Shown: piece after piece, positions 1 to 6,262 of the stretch | Position numbering within the stretch: the first letter of the stretch is position 1 | Layout of the letters: each line of letters starts with the position of its first letter | Assembly: GCA_964607865.1 (NCBI GenBank) | Contig: CAZSLZ010000100.1 | Location: 1-12,990 of the forward strand | Reading direction: 5' to 3' | Length of the DNA: 12,990 bases | DNA from: CAZSLZ01 sp964607865 | GTDB lineage: Bacteria; Vulcanimicrobiota; JAJTBE01; CAZSLZ01 | Program-made: the position numbers and the translations under genes | The notes under the pieces: model-generated | Told to the model about the DNA's origin: nothing | The model's input: the letters and a program-made list of their open reading frames with translations, nothing else | Databases searched by the model: none

Positions 1-1
1 T

Positions 2-361
2 CTGCCCAACCTGTTGTCTCTGTTGCCCGAGGAGAGCTACAGGGGGGTAATCATTGCAGATTTCGGCATGGGCAATGCACCCAACGACGGCCCTTACTCT
101 CTGGAAAAGGCCATAAAGGAAATCGTAGAGAAGAATACCCTAGTGGCAATTGTTTCCAACTATTATAAGGGGTCGGTCCAGGTAGAATATGAAACCGCCA
201 GAAGCTTTGAAAAATTGAATGTCCTGTTTCTTGGCGATATAACCAAGGAAGCTGCCTATGCGAAAATGTCGTATCTTTTCGGGCTTAACCTTAAAAATGC
301 CACCACAAGAAAAAGAATGCTCAGCCCCCTGGCGGGAGAAATGACCCTGGAACGTCATTGA
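2..361 (+). CDS. Type I L-asparaginase-like protein, C-terminal part (5' end outside window)
   Basis: The reading frame is open from base 2 and stops with TGA at 359-361, giving 119 visible residues of a protein that is usually about 330 residues long. Type I asparaginases hydrolyse L-asparagine to aspartate and ammonia in the cytoplasm; the related GatD subunit acts in tRNA-dependent amidation. The visible part matches the small C-terminal domain: a GVIIADFGMGNAP stretch, corresponding to the family's G-v-x-x-x-x-x-G-x-G-N-x-P, then VAIVSNYYKGSV, and finally LGDITKEAAYAKMSYLFGL, which corresponds to the family's GxDxTxEAAxxKLxxLL ending. The catalytic threonines lie in the missing N-terminal domain, so activity cannot be judged and asparaginase cannot be separated from a GatD-like protein. 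The TTG at 14 is not the start; it is simply an internal codon. The gene converges on the next one with a single base between the stops. Confidence 0.8.
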   Translation: MPNLLSLLPEESYRGVIIADFGMGNAPNDGPYSLEKAIKEIVEKNTLVAIVSNYYKGSVQVEYETARSFEKLNVLFLGDITKEAAYAKMSYLFGLNLKNATTRKRMLSPLAGEMTLERH

Positions 362-362
362 A

Positions 363-1346
363 TCAGGGAGTATAAAACCCTTTAGCTGTATCTATCCTGT
401 TAATATGAAACCTCGAATTACCGTCTTCTTTTTTTTCTTTTTCAAAATGAATGGTATAACTCTCAATAACATCGAATTCAGGAGAAGAATTCAACTGGAG
501 CCCATATTTGTTCTGAGCCCGGTTTTCTACATAATAACCGGGATAAGAATGGGATTTATTTACATATACATTATATATTTCCAGGCAGAGAGTGGCCCAT
601 ATTCCCATATTCTTCTTTATTTCATCCAATGAATACGAAGCTGCCTTGTCAACAACCCTTTCCTTTTGCAGGGGGTTGGAATTTCTTAAAACCTTATTAA
701 TCTTCAGTTTCCCTGTTTCAGTAATATCACCCAGAACTTTTTCCGGTTCCCTGCACTCTTGAATGAATTCTGCAGCAAACAATAAACCATCAAACCTGGT
801 AACCTGTTTTTCCTTACCCTCCAGAATAAATTCAACATTACCCACAGCAAGGTTTTTATATTCGGTGCCAGGATAAACCGAAAAAACCTTAAAAGTAAAA
901 TGCTTGGTTTTTATTGGGGTTTCAAACAGAAGAAGTATCCGCTTTCCCTGTTCATCCTGCCGATTGTTATAATACAGGGTTTCCCGCTTTCCTTCATTTT
1001 CAAAGGAAACCAGAAAACTGCGGGGCCGGGAAAATCTGCTGAATTTACCCGGTTTGTTAACATAAGCTGGGCTTATGCAGATCCCCTTGATTTCAGCAGG
1101 CTTTGTAAAATTGGCTTTCAGCCATTCGCCCCTTGCCGGGTCAAATTCCATGGCTGCAATCCACGGATTATTGGAGCCACCCCTGAACGCCAGTGAAGGT
1201 GTAATTTCGGTGGATGTTTCGGGTTCCACCCCGTTACTGGAAGCTGAGACTATAATTCCTGCATCGTTAACGGTGATTGCTTCGAAGGCAAAACCCATTT
1301 GCACTGCCATAAATATCAAAACCAGAACCAAACAAATCTTCTTCAT
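363..1346 (-). CDS. Secreted protein with an NADase-type glycan-binding (discoidin-like) domain
   Basis: This is a 327-residue protein with a clear signal peptide (residues 1 to about 20, MKKICLVLVLIFMAVQMGFA), so it is exported to the periplasm or cell surface. I chose the ATG at 1346 because GGAGG lies 5 nt upstream (1352-1356) and is followed directly by the signal peptide; the longer frame from 1421 would bury the signal. Residues about 33-175 resemble the NADase-type glycan-binding domain, a galactose-binding/F5-8-like fold common in spirochaete proteins: VSASS, NNPWIAA, GEWLKANFTKPAEIKGICI, the aromatic/basic stretch KFSRFSRPRSFLVSF, and TEYKNLAVGNVEF. The C-terminal half (about 180-327) is not recognised. 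A binding role is inferred from the fold only. It is last in a minus-strand series and ends one base from the asparaginase stop. Confidence 0.65.
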   Translation of the reverse strand: MKKICLVLVLIFMAVQMGFAFEAITVNDAGIIVSASSNGVEPETSTEITPSLAFRGGSNNPWIAAMEFDPARGEWLKANFTKPAEIKGICISPAYVNKPGKFSRFSRPRSFLVSFENEGKRETLYYNNRQDEQGKRILLLFETPIKTKHFTFKVFSVYPGTEYKNLAVGNVEFILEGKEKQVTRFDGLLFAAEFIQECREPEKVLGDITETGKLKINKVLRNSNPLQKERVVDKAASYSLDEIKKNMGIWATLCLEIYNVYVNKSHSYPGYYVENRAQNKYGLQLNSSPEFDVIESYTIHFEKEKKEDGNSRFHINRIDTAKGFYTP

Positions 1347-1351
1347 ATTTT

Positions 1352-1356
1352 CCTCC
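1352..1356 (-). promoter_or_regulatory. Ribosome-binding site that sets the start of the glycan-binding-type gene
   Basis: GGAGG on the minus strand, 5 nt before the ATG at 1346. No comparable site precedes the upstream in-frame ATG at 1421, so it decides the start in favour of the signal-peptide methionine. Confidence 0.7.
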
Positions 1357-1375
1357 ATGAAAATATTTTTCTTTA

Positions 1376-1717
1376 TCAAGGAAATAAAACCTTTTGAAGA
1401 TTGTATAACATACGAAGCCATTTTGCGGAGGTATTATAAATGAAAAGAAACACAGTTTTAATAATTATTGCGCTTTTGGTGACTTTCATATTATTTCTGG
1501 GAATTTCTCCCATATCAATTCTTTCTGCCCTATGTATCAAGTATTTTCTTGAAAACAGTGGAAAAGCCAGAACAAACCAGATTAAAAACTTGATAATAAT
1601 TATACGAAAATTGCAAATATTAATTTTTTTCTCAGAAAATATAGGAATAGTCAGGGCCAGGCCTTTTTCATTCTGTTCAAAATCGGCTTTTCCATCCGCC
1701 ACCAGCTTATTTATCAT
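1376..1717 (-). pseudogene. Possible remnant of a small membrane-protein gene (first ~32 codons look genuine)
   Basis: A 113-codon frame starts 9 nt after the stop of the upstream membrane-protein gene. The ATG is preceded only by a weak TAGGG. Its first 32 or so residues (MINKLVADGKADFEQNEK, then GLALTIPIFSEKK) look like the start of a real protein and recall small membrane proteins that open with a beta-rich segment before a hydrophobic stretch. After the AAAAAAA run near 1626-1632 the translation becomes low-complexity, rich in I, F and K, and no longer protein-like. Shifting frame there gives LIFAIFV and then a stop at once. I read it as a decayed or truncated gene, but a genuine short membrane protein is possible. 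A plus-strand frame (1440-1790) overlaps it in antisense. No function is assigned. Confidence 0.3.
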
Positions 1718-1790
1718 ATTAAAACCCTATTCGAAAATCAGTTCAAGTATTTTCTTGCGTTCTTCTTCAGTCAATCCGGCACATATGTGA
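1440..1790 (+). CDS. Doubtful plus-strand ORF with a good ribosome-binding site and hydrophobic N-terminus
   Basis: An ATG at 1440 is preceded by GCGGAGGT with about 8 nt spacing, which is a strong Shine-Dalgarno. The first 50 or so residues (MKRNTVLIIIALLVTFILFL, then GISPISILSALCIKYFLENS) look like a signal anchor and amphipathic follow-up. From about base 1590 onward the translation is low-complexity and then becomes the antisense of the neighbouring minus-strand genes; it overlaps the end of the 1727-2338 gene by 64 bases. It could be the 5' remnant of a truncated gene. No promoter is evident, and I would not treat the full 116 residues as a real product. Confidence 0.2.
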   Translation: MKRNTVLIIIALLVTFILFLGISPISILSALCIKYFLENSGKARTNQIKNLIIIIRKLQILIFFSENIGIVRARPFSFCSKSAFPSATSLFIILKPYSKISSSIFLRSSSVNPAHM

Positions 1791-2338
1791 ATGGCATTTC
1801 GGGAATCTATTCTGATAACAAGGGCTCCACTGCCTGTTTCAAAAAGGTTCCTCACTGTGGGGTTTGCCAGCAAATGCCAATAACTTTTTTTATACTTTTC
1901 ATTATTTTCAATTGAATCGATCTTATTCAGGTCCACAGCCCAATCTTCTTTCTTACTGTTAACCCTTCTGGTAACCGTAAGCTTGTTATTAAACCTTTCA
2001 ATCTTCTCCACTGCCCCAGGCACTTTAAATATAAGGCTGAACCCCCGATAAACCTGAAAAAAACTTGCCATAATCAACATATTGATCAGTGTAAGATAAA
2101 AATATCTTTTAAAGTGATAATGGAATCCCACTAGGTTATTATAATACAGAAAACCAACAAGTACAAAAACCAGAACAAGAAAACAATAAAACACTGTCAC
2201 AGCCAGGCTGGCAGTAAGCTTTTCCTTTGCCAGGTCATGTTCAATTTCAACTCCCCGTTCTTTTTGATACAGCCTGGCCTTGCTTTCTTCAAATAAAGGC
2301 TCAAATTTTTCATTCTTCATATAAGGTTTGAATTTCAC
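1727..2338 (-). CDS. Two-helix membrane protein of unknown function
   Basis: A protein of 203 residues if it starts at the GTG at 2338, or 197 from the ATG at 2320. Neither start has a well-placed ribosome-binding site: AGGGG abuts the GTG and lies about 17 nt from the ATG, so the start is open. Residues about 42-66 and 79-96 are hydrophobic membrane segments joined by a short tyrosine-rich loop. A charged N-terminal segment of about 40 residues precedes them. The C-terminal 95 residues are soluble, with alternating hydrophobic strands (KIERFNNKLTVTRR, GALVIRIDSRNAIHICAG) ending in a charged helix (TEEERKKILELI). This topology recalls bacterial proteins with a membrane hairpin followed by a PH-like domain, but that is a resemblance only. 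The terminator behind glgP precedes it, so it probably has its own promoter. Confidence 0.65.
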   Translation of the reverse strand: MKFKPYMKNEKFEPLFEESKARLYQKERGVEIEHDLAKEKLTASLAVTVFYCFLVLVFVLVGFLYYNNLVGFHYHFKRYFYLTLINMLIMASFFQVYRGFSLIFKVPGAVEKIERFNNKLTVTRRVNSKKEDWAVDLNKIDSIENNEKYKKSYWHLLANPTVRNLFETGSGALVIRIDSRNAIHICAGLTEEERKKILELIFE

Positions 2339-2352
2339 CCCCTGAAAAACTT

Positions 2353-2381
2353 AAGCCCGGCAAGAAGCCGGGCTTTTTTTT
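2353..2381. terminator. Hairpin terminator between glgP and the membrane-protein gene
   Basis: Perfect 9-bp stem AAGCCCGGC (2353-2361) / GCCGGGCTT (2367-2375) with loop AAGAA, followed on the plus strand by an eight-T run (2374-2381). Read on the minus strand, which is the direction of glgP, the stem is followed by AAG and then TTTTT. It sits 1 nt after the glgP stop, so its natural job is to end glgP, and it may work in both directions. Confidence 0.75.
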
Positions 2382-4940
2382 CTATCCTTGCCACCATTTT
2401 ATGTGGGCTTTTTCAAATCGTCGATCCTGTTTTTTAGTATCGGGATATACGCAAACGGAATAACCCCGGTGGCCCGAAGAATCCAGGGGAACAATTACCT
2501 TATAGATAAACCGCCCGTCACCCAGATCTTCTTCAGCCTTCATCCATAGCCTTACACCGCCGCTTATATCACCACTGCTGCCAATCTGGCCGTGGAAAAG
2601 CGCAACTTTGAAATCATCGGGTTTGGCGTTGCCCAGGTTTATGTAGGCCATGACTTCCAGATCAGATCCTACCAGAAGCAGGTCTTTCTGTTCAGCATAA
2701 ACCGATTCCACATAAATATTATTCCAGTTTTCCATTATATAATGCTTCCAGCTTTGCAATTCATGGACAGCTTTGAAGTCTTTCTTTGCCAGCTCCTTAT
2801 ATTGTTCTTCTGCAGGCTGGTAAACATCAATGAAATACTCGCTGACCATGCGGTTGGTGTTAAAGAATGGGCTGACAGTTTTAATAGAATTTTTCATCAA
2901 CTTGATCCACTCTCTGGGGACTCCGTCAACTCCCCTTTCGTAGAAGGTGGGTACAACTTCCTTTTCAAGTATTTCATACAAAGCAAGAGCTTCGATATCA
3001 TCCTGGTATTGATGGTCTTCATAGACTTCGCCGCCTATTGACCAACCGTTCTGACCGTTATATCCCTCGACCCACCAGCCGTCAAGAACGCTCAGGTTAA
3101 TTCCGCCGTTGGGACAAACCTTCATCCCGCTGGTTCCGCTGGCCTCCAGGGGCCGCCTGGGGGTATTCAGCCAGATATCCACACCCTGAACCAGATGCCG
3201 GGCAATGTCCATGTTGTAATCTTCCAGGAAAACAACCTTTCTTCTGAACTCTTCCTGGTTGGCAATGTGAACGATTTTTCTTATGAATTCCTTACCTTCG
3301 TTGTCTTTGGGATGTGATTTTCCGGCAAGAATAATTTGTACCGGCCTGTCCCTGTCATTAAGAAGCCTTTTGATTCTTTCCACATCTTTAAAGATAAGAG
3401 TGGCGCGTTTGTATGTTGCAAAACGCCTGGCAAACCCTATTGTCAACGCCCTGGGGTCTAGAATTTCCTCTGCGCTGAGTACTTCCTTTCGTATGGAACC
3501 GCGGCGTTTCATTTGTTCGGTAATTTTTTTCCTGGCAAAAGTAACAAGCCTTTCTCTTAATCTTTCCTTTGCCCACCATAATTCGGTATCGGGAATGTTA
3601 TCTACTTTATCCCAGAGGTTGGAATCCATGGCGTCTTCAATCATCTGGGGGCCCAGGTGGCGGTCATAAAGCCGCATCATTTCGCCGGAAAGCCAGGTCG
3701 GAGTATGAATTCCGTTTGTTATATGCCTTAATGGCATAAGTTTATCGGGAAGATCGGGCCACAGGCTTCTCCACATATCTCTGGATACCTTTCCGTGGAG
3801 CATGCTTACTCCGTTTGATCTATCGGAGAAATTAAAAGCCAGAACCGGCATGGAGAAATATTCGGACTGGTTATCGGGATTCTGCCTTCCCAGCCTCAGA
3901 ATATCGTGAATGTTTAAACCCAGGTGATGTGCATATTCACTGAAATATGTGGCAATCTTATCGGGAGGGAACACATCGATTCCCGCAGGGACAGGGGTGT
4001 GGGTTGTGAAGAGGCTGCTGGCGGATACTATGTCCCGTGCTTCCTCGAAACTGAGATTATTGGCCTCCATAAGCCTCCGGGTTCTTTCGAATACCAGAAA
4101 TGCCGAGTGGCCTTCATTCATATGTGAAACTGAGGGTTCTATACCCATTACATTAAGGGCTCTCATTCCTCCGATGCCCAACAGGATTTCCTGCTGGATC
4201 CGGGTGTCCATATCACCACCATATAATTTATAGGTCAATTCCTTATCTTCAGGGGAGTTCATTTCCAGATCGGTATCCAGCAGGTAAAGTGCAACCCGGC
4301 CTACCTGGATTTTCCAGATCTGCATATAAACGACTCTTCCGGGAAGTTCCAAGGCAACCAGTACCGGTTTATCCTCGTCGTCCTTAACCAGTTTCATGGG
4401 CATATCTTCATAATCATTTTCCTGATAGTATTCCTGCTGCCAACCATCAATATTCAGATATTGCTGAAAATATCCAAACCGGTAAATCAGCCCCACACCA
4501 ACCAGAGGTATTCCCAGGTCTGATGCGGATTTCAGATGGTCGCCGGAAAGGATACCCAGGCCACCGGAATAAAGCCTTATGGATTCATGCAGGCCAAATT
4601 CAAAGGAAAAATAGGCTATGGGCCCTTTAAAGTCTTTTTTATAGCTTTTTTCAAACCAGCTTTTCTTCTTCATGTAAGCTCGGAGATCCGATGCAACCTT
4701 GTCCAGATGCCTGTTAAATGAAATATCGTTTTCCAACTCGGTAAACCGTTCAGGGGTGGTGCTTCCCAGCATCTTTACCGGATTATGATCATATTCTTCC
4801 CATTTTTCATTATCAATCCATCTGAAAAGATCGATAGCCTCGGGGTTCCAGGTCCACCAGAGGTTATAAGCTATTTCCAATAAGGGTTTAAGAGATTTTG
4901 GAATATTAGGCCTGACAATATATTTTTGTATCTTTTTCAC
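2382..4940 (-). CDS. glgP: Alpha-glucan (glycogen/maltodextrin) phosphorylase
   Basis: This 852-residue cytoplasmic enzyme releases glucose-1-phosphate from alpha-1,4-glucans by phosphorolysis using pyridoxal phosphate. The N-terminal ~110 residues (LEIAYNLWWTWNPEAIDLF) match the DUF3417 module typical of the shorter, archaeal/bacterial-type GlgP subfamily (TIGR02094-like) rather than the classical MalP/muscle type. Substrate- and phosphate-site motifs follow in order: FSFEFGLHES (111-120), YSGGLGILSGDHLKSASDLG (124-143), NEGHSAF (275-281), FTTHTPVPAG (311-320), NGIHTPTW (409-416), GFARRFATYKR (502-512) and EASGTSGMK (599-607). K607 is the expected PLP-binding lysine, followed by NGGINLSVLDGWW. 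The last ~100 residues form a beta-rich C-terminal extension (DLLLVGSDLEVMAYINLG). The start is GTG at 4940, supported by AGGAGA 6 nt upstream (4947-4952). All key motifs are intact, so it should be active. No other glycogen gene is adjacent. Confidence 0.93.
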   Translation of the reverse strand: MKKIQKYIVRPNIPKSLKPLLEIAYNLWWTWNPEAIDLFRWIDNEKWEEYDHNPVKMLGSTTPERFTELENDISFNRHLDKVASDLRAYMKKKSWFEKSYKKDFKGPIAYFSFEFGLHESIRLYSGGLGILSGDHLKSASDLGIPLVGVGLIYRFGYFQQYLNIDGWQQEYYQENDYEDMPMKLVKDDEDKPVLVALELPGRVVYMQIWKIQVGRVALYLLDTDLEMNSPEDKELTYKLYGGDMDTRIQQEILLGIGGMRALNVMGIEPSVSHMNEGHSAFLVFERTRRLMEANNLSFEEARDIVSASSLFTTHTPVPAGIDVFPPDKIATYFSEYAHHLGLNIHDILRLGRQNPDNQSEYFSMPVLAFNFSDRSNGVSMLHGKVSRDMWRSLWPDLPDKLMPLRHITNGIHTPTWLSGEMMRLYDRHLGPQMIEDAMDSNLWDKVDNIPDTELWWAKERLRERLVTFARKKITEQMKRRGSIRKEVLSAEEILDPRALTIGFARRFATYKRATLIFKDVERIKRLLNDRDRPVQIILAGKSHPKDNEGKEFIRKIVHIANQEEFRRKVVFLEDYNMDIARHLVQGVDIWLNTPRRPLEASGTSGMKVCPNGGINLSVLDGWWVEGYNGQNGWSIGGEVYEDHQYQDDIEALALYEILEKEVVPTFYERGVDGVPREWIKLMKNSIKTVSPFFNTNRMVSEYFIDVYQPAEEQYKELAKKDFKAVHELQSWKHYIMENWNNIYVESVYAEQKDLLLVGSDLEVMAYINLGNAKPDDFKVALFHGQIGSSGDISGGVRLWMKAEEDLGDGRFIYKVIVPLDSSGHRGYSVCVYPDTKKQDRRFEKAHIKWWQG

Positions 4941-5019
4941 AGATAATCTCCTTTTCTAAAAAAATTTTATTATTATTTCGAAGGTTTCATATATTTTTCA
5001 CTTTTCTTCTATTTTCCTT

Positions 5020-5034
5020 CCGGGAATAACCCGG
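5020..5034. other. Small hairpin in the intergenic region upstream of glgP
   Basis: CCGGG-AATAA-CCCGG is a perfect 5-bp stem in the AT-rich 174-bp gap (4941-5114) between the cysteine-cluster gene and glgP. It lies about 80 nt before the glgP start and would be in its 5' leader. No T-run follows the stem on the minus strand (AAGGAAAATAG comes next), so it is not a convincing terminator. The rest of the gap is AT-rich, and I see no clear consensus promoter in it. Confidence 0.3.
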
Positions 5035-5114
5035 TTTATAAACAGAAAATACAATTTTTGCTTAAAACTCTCTATTTACCGGGAATGCAGATGTTTGTAA
5101 ATAAAAAGTAAAAT

Positions 5115-6035
5115 TTAGACAATTTTGAACAATTGGCAGTAATCTAACCCAAAATCAAACTTATTGTTGCTTGTACCTCTTTCCAGTTTTTCAATAAAAG
5201 TCACCGGAGGCGAATCTTTAATCTTATTGAACAGATAAAATTCAGCCCTGTTAATTTTACCCTGCATATCCCCGGGCAGGGTGGAAAAAGGCAGAACTAT
5301 AAAATCTGCCAGTAAGGCCAACTCATAATAACTCAACTCTTCTATATGCCCCAACCCCCTGTTTGGAAAATATTTCTCTGTTTTCTTCCTGAAGTTTTCA
5401 CTTGCTCCAATAACTATTTTAGGCCGGGTAACCTTCCGGCTTATTTCAAAATCGGCTCTGAAATATTTATACAAGTCTTCTTCGTTAACCTCAAAAATAT
5501 TTGCATCAACAAAATCGTACAATTGCAACTGCTTGAAACAATTTCTGAATGCTGTCACGCAGACATGAGGCCGGAATTCTTCCAGGATACAACCCTGGCC
5601 GGGTATGAGAAAAAGACAATCACTGTAACCAAAATTATCCACATCTTCTTTGTCTATTTTTGACAGGGCGTTATTCATTTTTTCTACTTCACCCTGAATT
5701 TTCCAGAAATTATAGATTATTCCCTTGAATGAAAAACTCCCCTTACGGGTATAATCTTTCAAATTCCTTCCGAAACCCCGGCTTTTCAGATACAAAAAAG
5801 CTTTTCTCACGTTCAGTATAAATCTTTTACGGTAACTTTTAGATAATTTAAATGCCTTTCTTGCAAGAATTATTTCATCGTCTTCCATGGTCCGGTTAAA
5901 AGGCAGCCAGGAACATATCGGCGATGTGTTGAAAGTACAGCAGCAGACTTTACAACTGCCGCAAACACTGCTATAGTATTTCTTCATTTTTTTTCTGGCT
6001 TCGTTATCTTTAAACATATAACTAAAATCATGCAT
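5115..6035 (-). CDS. YkgJ-like (UPF0153-type) cysteine-cluster protein
   Basis: A 306-residue soluble protein with two cysteine groups. The first is CGSCKVCCC (C25, C28, C31, C32, C33) plus C41; the second is C140, C149 and C159, in the context GYSDCLFL...GCILEEFRPHVC, with a further C166. The pattern CxxCxxCC, then C-x8-C-x(n)-RPxxC, is that of the YkgJ/UPF0153 family, thought to bind a metal or Fe-S cluster, with no well-established reaction. Here the two halves are separated by about 100 lysine- and aromatic-rich residues, which is unusual because compact members have a short spacing. The C-terminal half (about 170-306) is not recognised. The ATG at 6035 has only a weak AAGAAGAA upstream; later in-frame methionines (residues 7 and 17) have no better site. 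It precedes glgP by 174 bp on the same strand, and no functional tie to glgP is visible. Confidence 0.55.
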   Translation of the reverse strand: MHDFSYMFKDNEARKKMKKYYSSVCGSCKVCCCTFNTSPICSWLPFNRTMEDDEIILARKAFKLSKSYRKRFILNVRKAFLYLKSRGFGRNLKDYTRKGSFSFKGIIYNFWKIQGEVEKMNNALSKIDKEDVDNFGYSDCLFLIPGQGCILEEFRPHVCVTAFRNCFKQLQLYDFVDANIFEVNEEDLYKYFRADFEISRKVTRPKIVIGASENFRKKTEKYFPNRGLGHIEELSYYELALLADFIVLPFSTLPGDMQGKINRAEFYLFNKIKDSPPVTFIEKLERGTSNNKFDFGLDYCQLFKIV

Positions 6036-6134
6036 GGCTGAAAATTCTTCTTATATTTTAAAAACCCTTGAAGCGCCGCATAAATCAATTGAAATTCTGA
6101 TTATTTTTACTAAGGAAGGCCTGTCAGCTCGGGA

Positions 6135-6257
6135 ATGAAAGAACATTATAAATTCAACATTTTCCTTTATTTAAAAAGGAGAATAAAACCTTTCGGGGAA
6201 TATTTTTTTCATAAACTTACTAATTATAGTAGTCTTAAAATTAAAAATACAGGGTGA
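6135..6257 (+). CDS. Possible 40-residue basic leader peptide upstream of the TPR gene
   Basis: ATG at 6135 to TGA at 6255-6257. The product begins MKEHYKFNIFLYLKRRIKPF and ends KIKNTG: short, basic and aromatic-rich, with no cysteine. The frame stops 5 nt before the ATG of the large TPR gene, and its last codons contain that gene's AGGG ribosome-binding site, an arrangement seen in translational coupling. Against it, its own start has only AAGGAAGG about 15 nt upstream, and 40 codons in AT-rich DNA can be open by chance. If real it could be a coupled small protein or regulatory upstream ORF. Confidence 0.25.
   Translation: MKEHYKFNIFLYLKRRIKPFGEYFFHKLTNYSSLKIKNTG
6251..6254 (+). promoter_or_regulatory. 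Ribosome-binding site of the large TPR gene
   Basis: AGGG lies 8 nt before the ATG at 6263. The in-frame GTG at 6254 overlaps this AGGG and has no site of its own at proper distance, so the start is taken as ATG 6263. Confidence 0.6.
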
Positions 6258-6262
6258 ATAAA

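Larger units (their letters stand above)
6036..6262. other. Divergent intergenic region between the YkgJ-like gene and the TPR gene
   Basis: AT-rich DNA that must carry the promoters of both flanking genes. For the plus-strand gene the best candidate -10 is TATAGT at 6225-6230, but the matching -35 position is only a T-run, so any promoter is weak or activator-dependent. No convincing promoter was found for the minus-strand gene. A possible 40-codon ORF (6135-6257) occupies the right half and is listed separately. No hairpin terminator or clear operator palindrome was seen. Confidence 0.4.

Noticed and set aside
413..445. Long T-run near the end of the secreted-protein gene as a terminator for the asparaginase-like gene
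   Set aside because: No stem precedes it, and the bases encode a lysine/glutamate-rich stretch in an intact minus-strand frame.
1347..1421. N-terminal extension of the secreted-protein gene to the ATG at 1421
   Set aside because: It would place 25 residues before a clear signal peptide, and the GGAGG site lies just before the internal ATG at 1346.
6254..6262. GTG at 6254 as the start of the TPR gene
   Set aside because: It overlaps the only plausible ribosome-binding site; the ATG at 6263 has that AGGG at the right distance.
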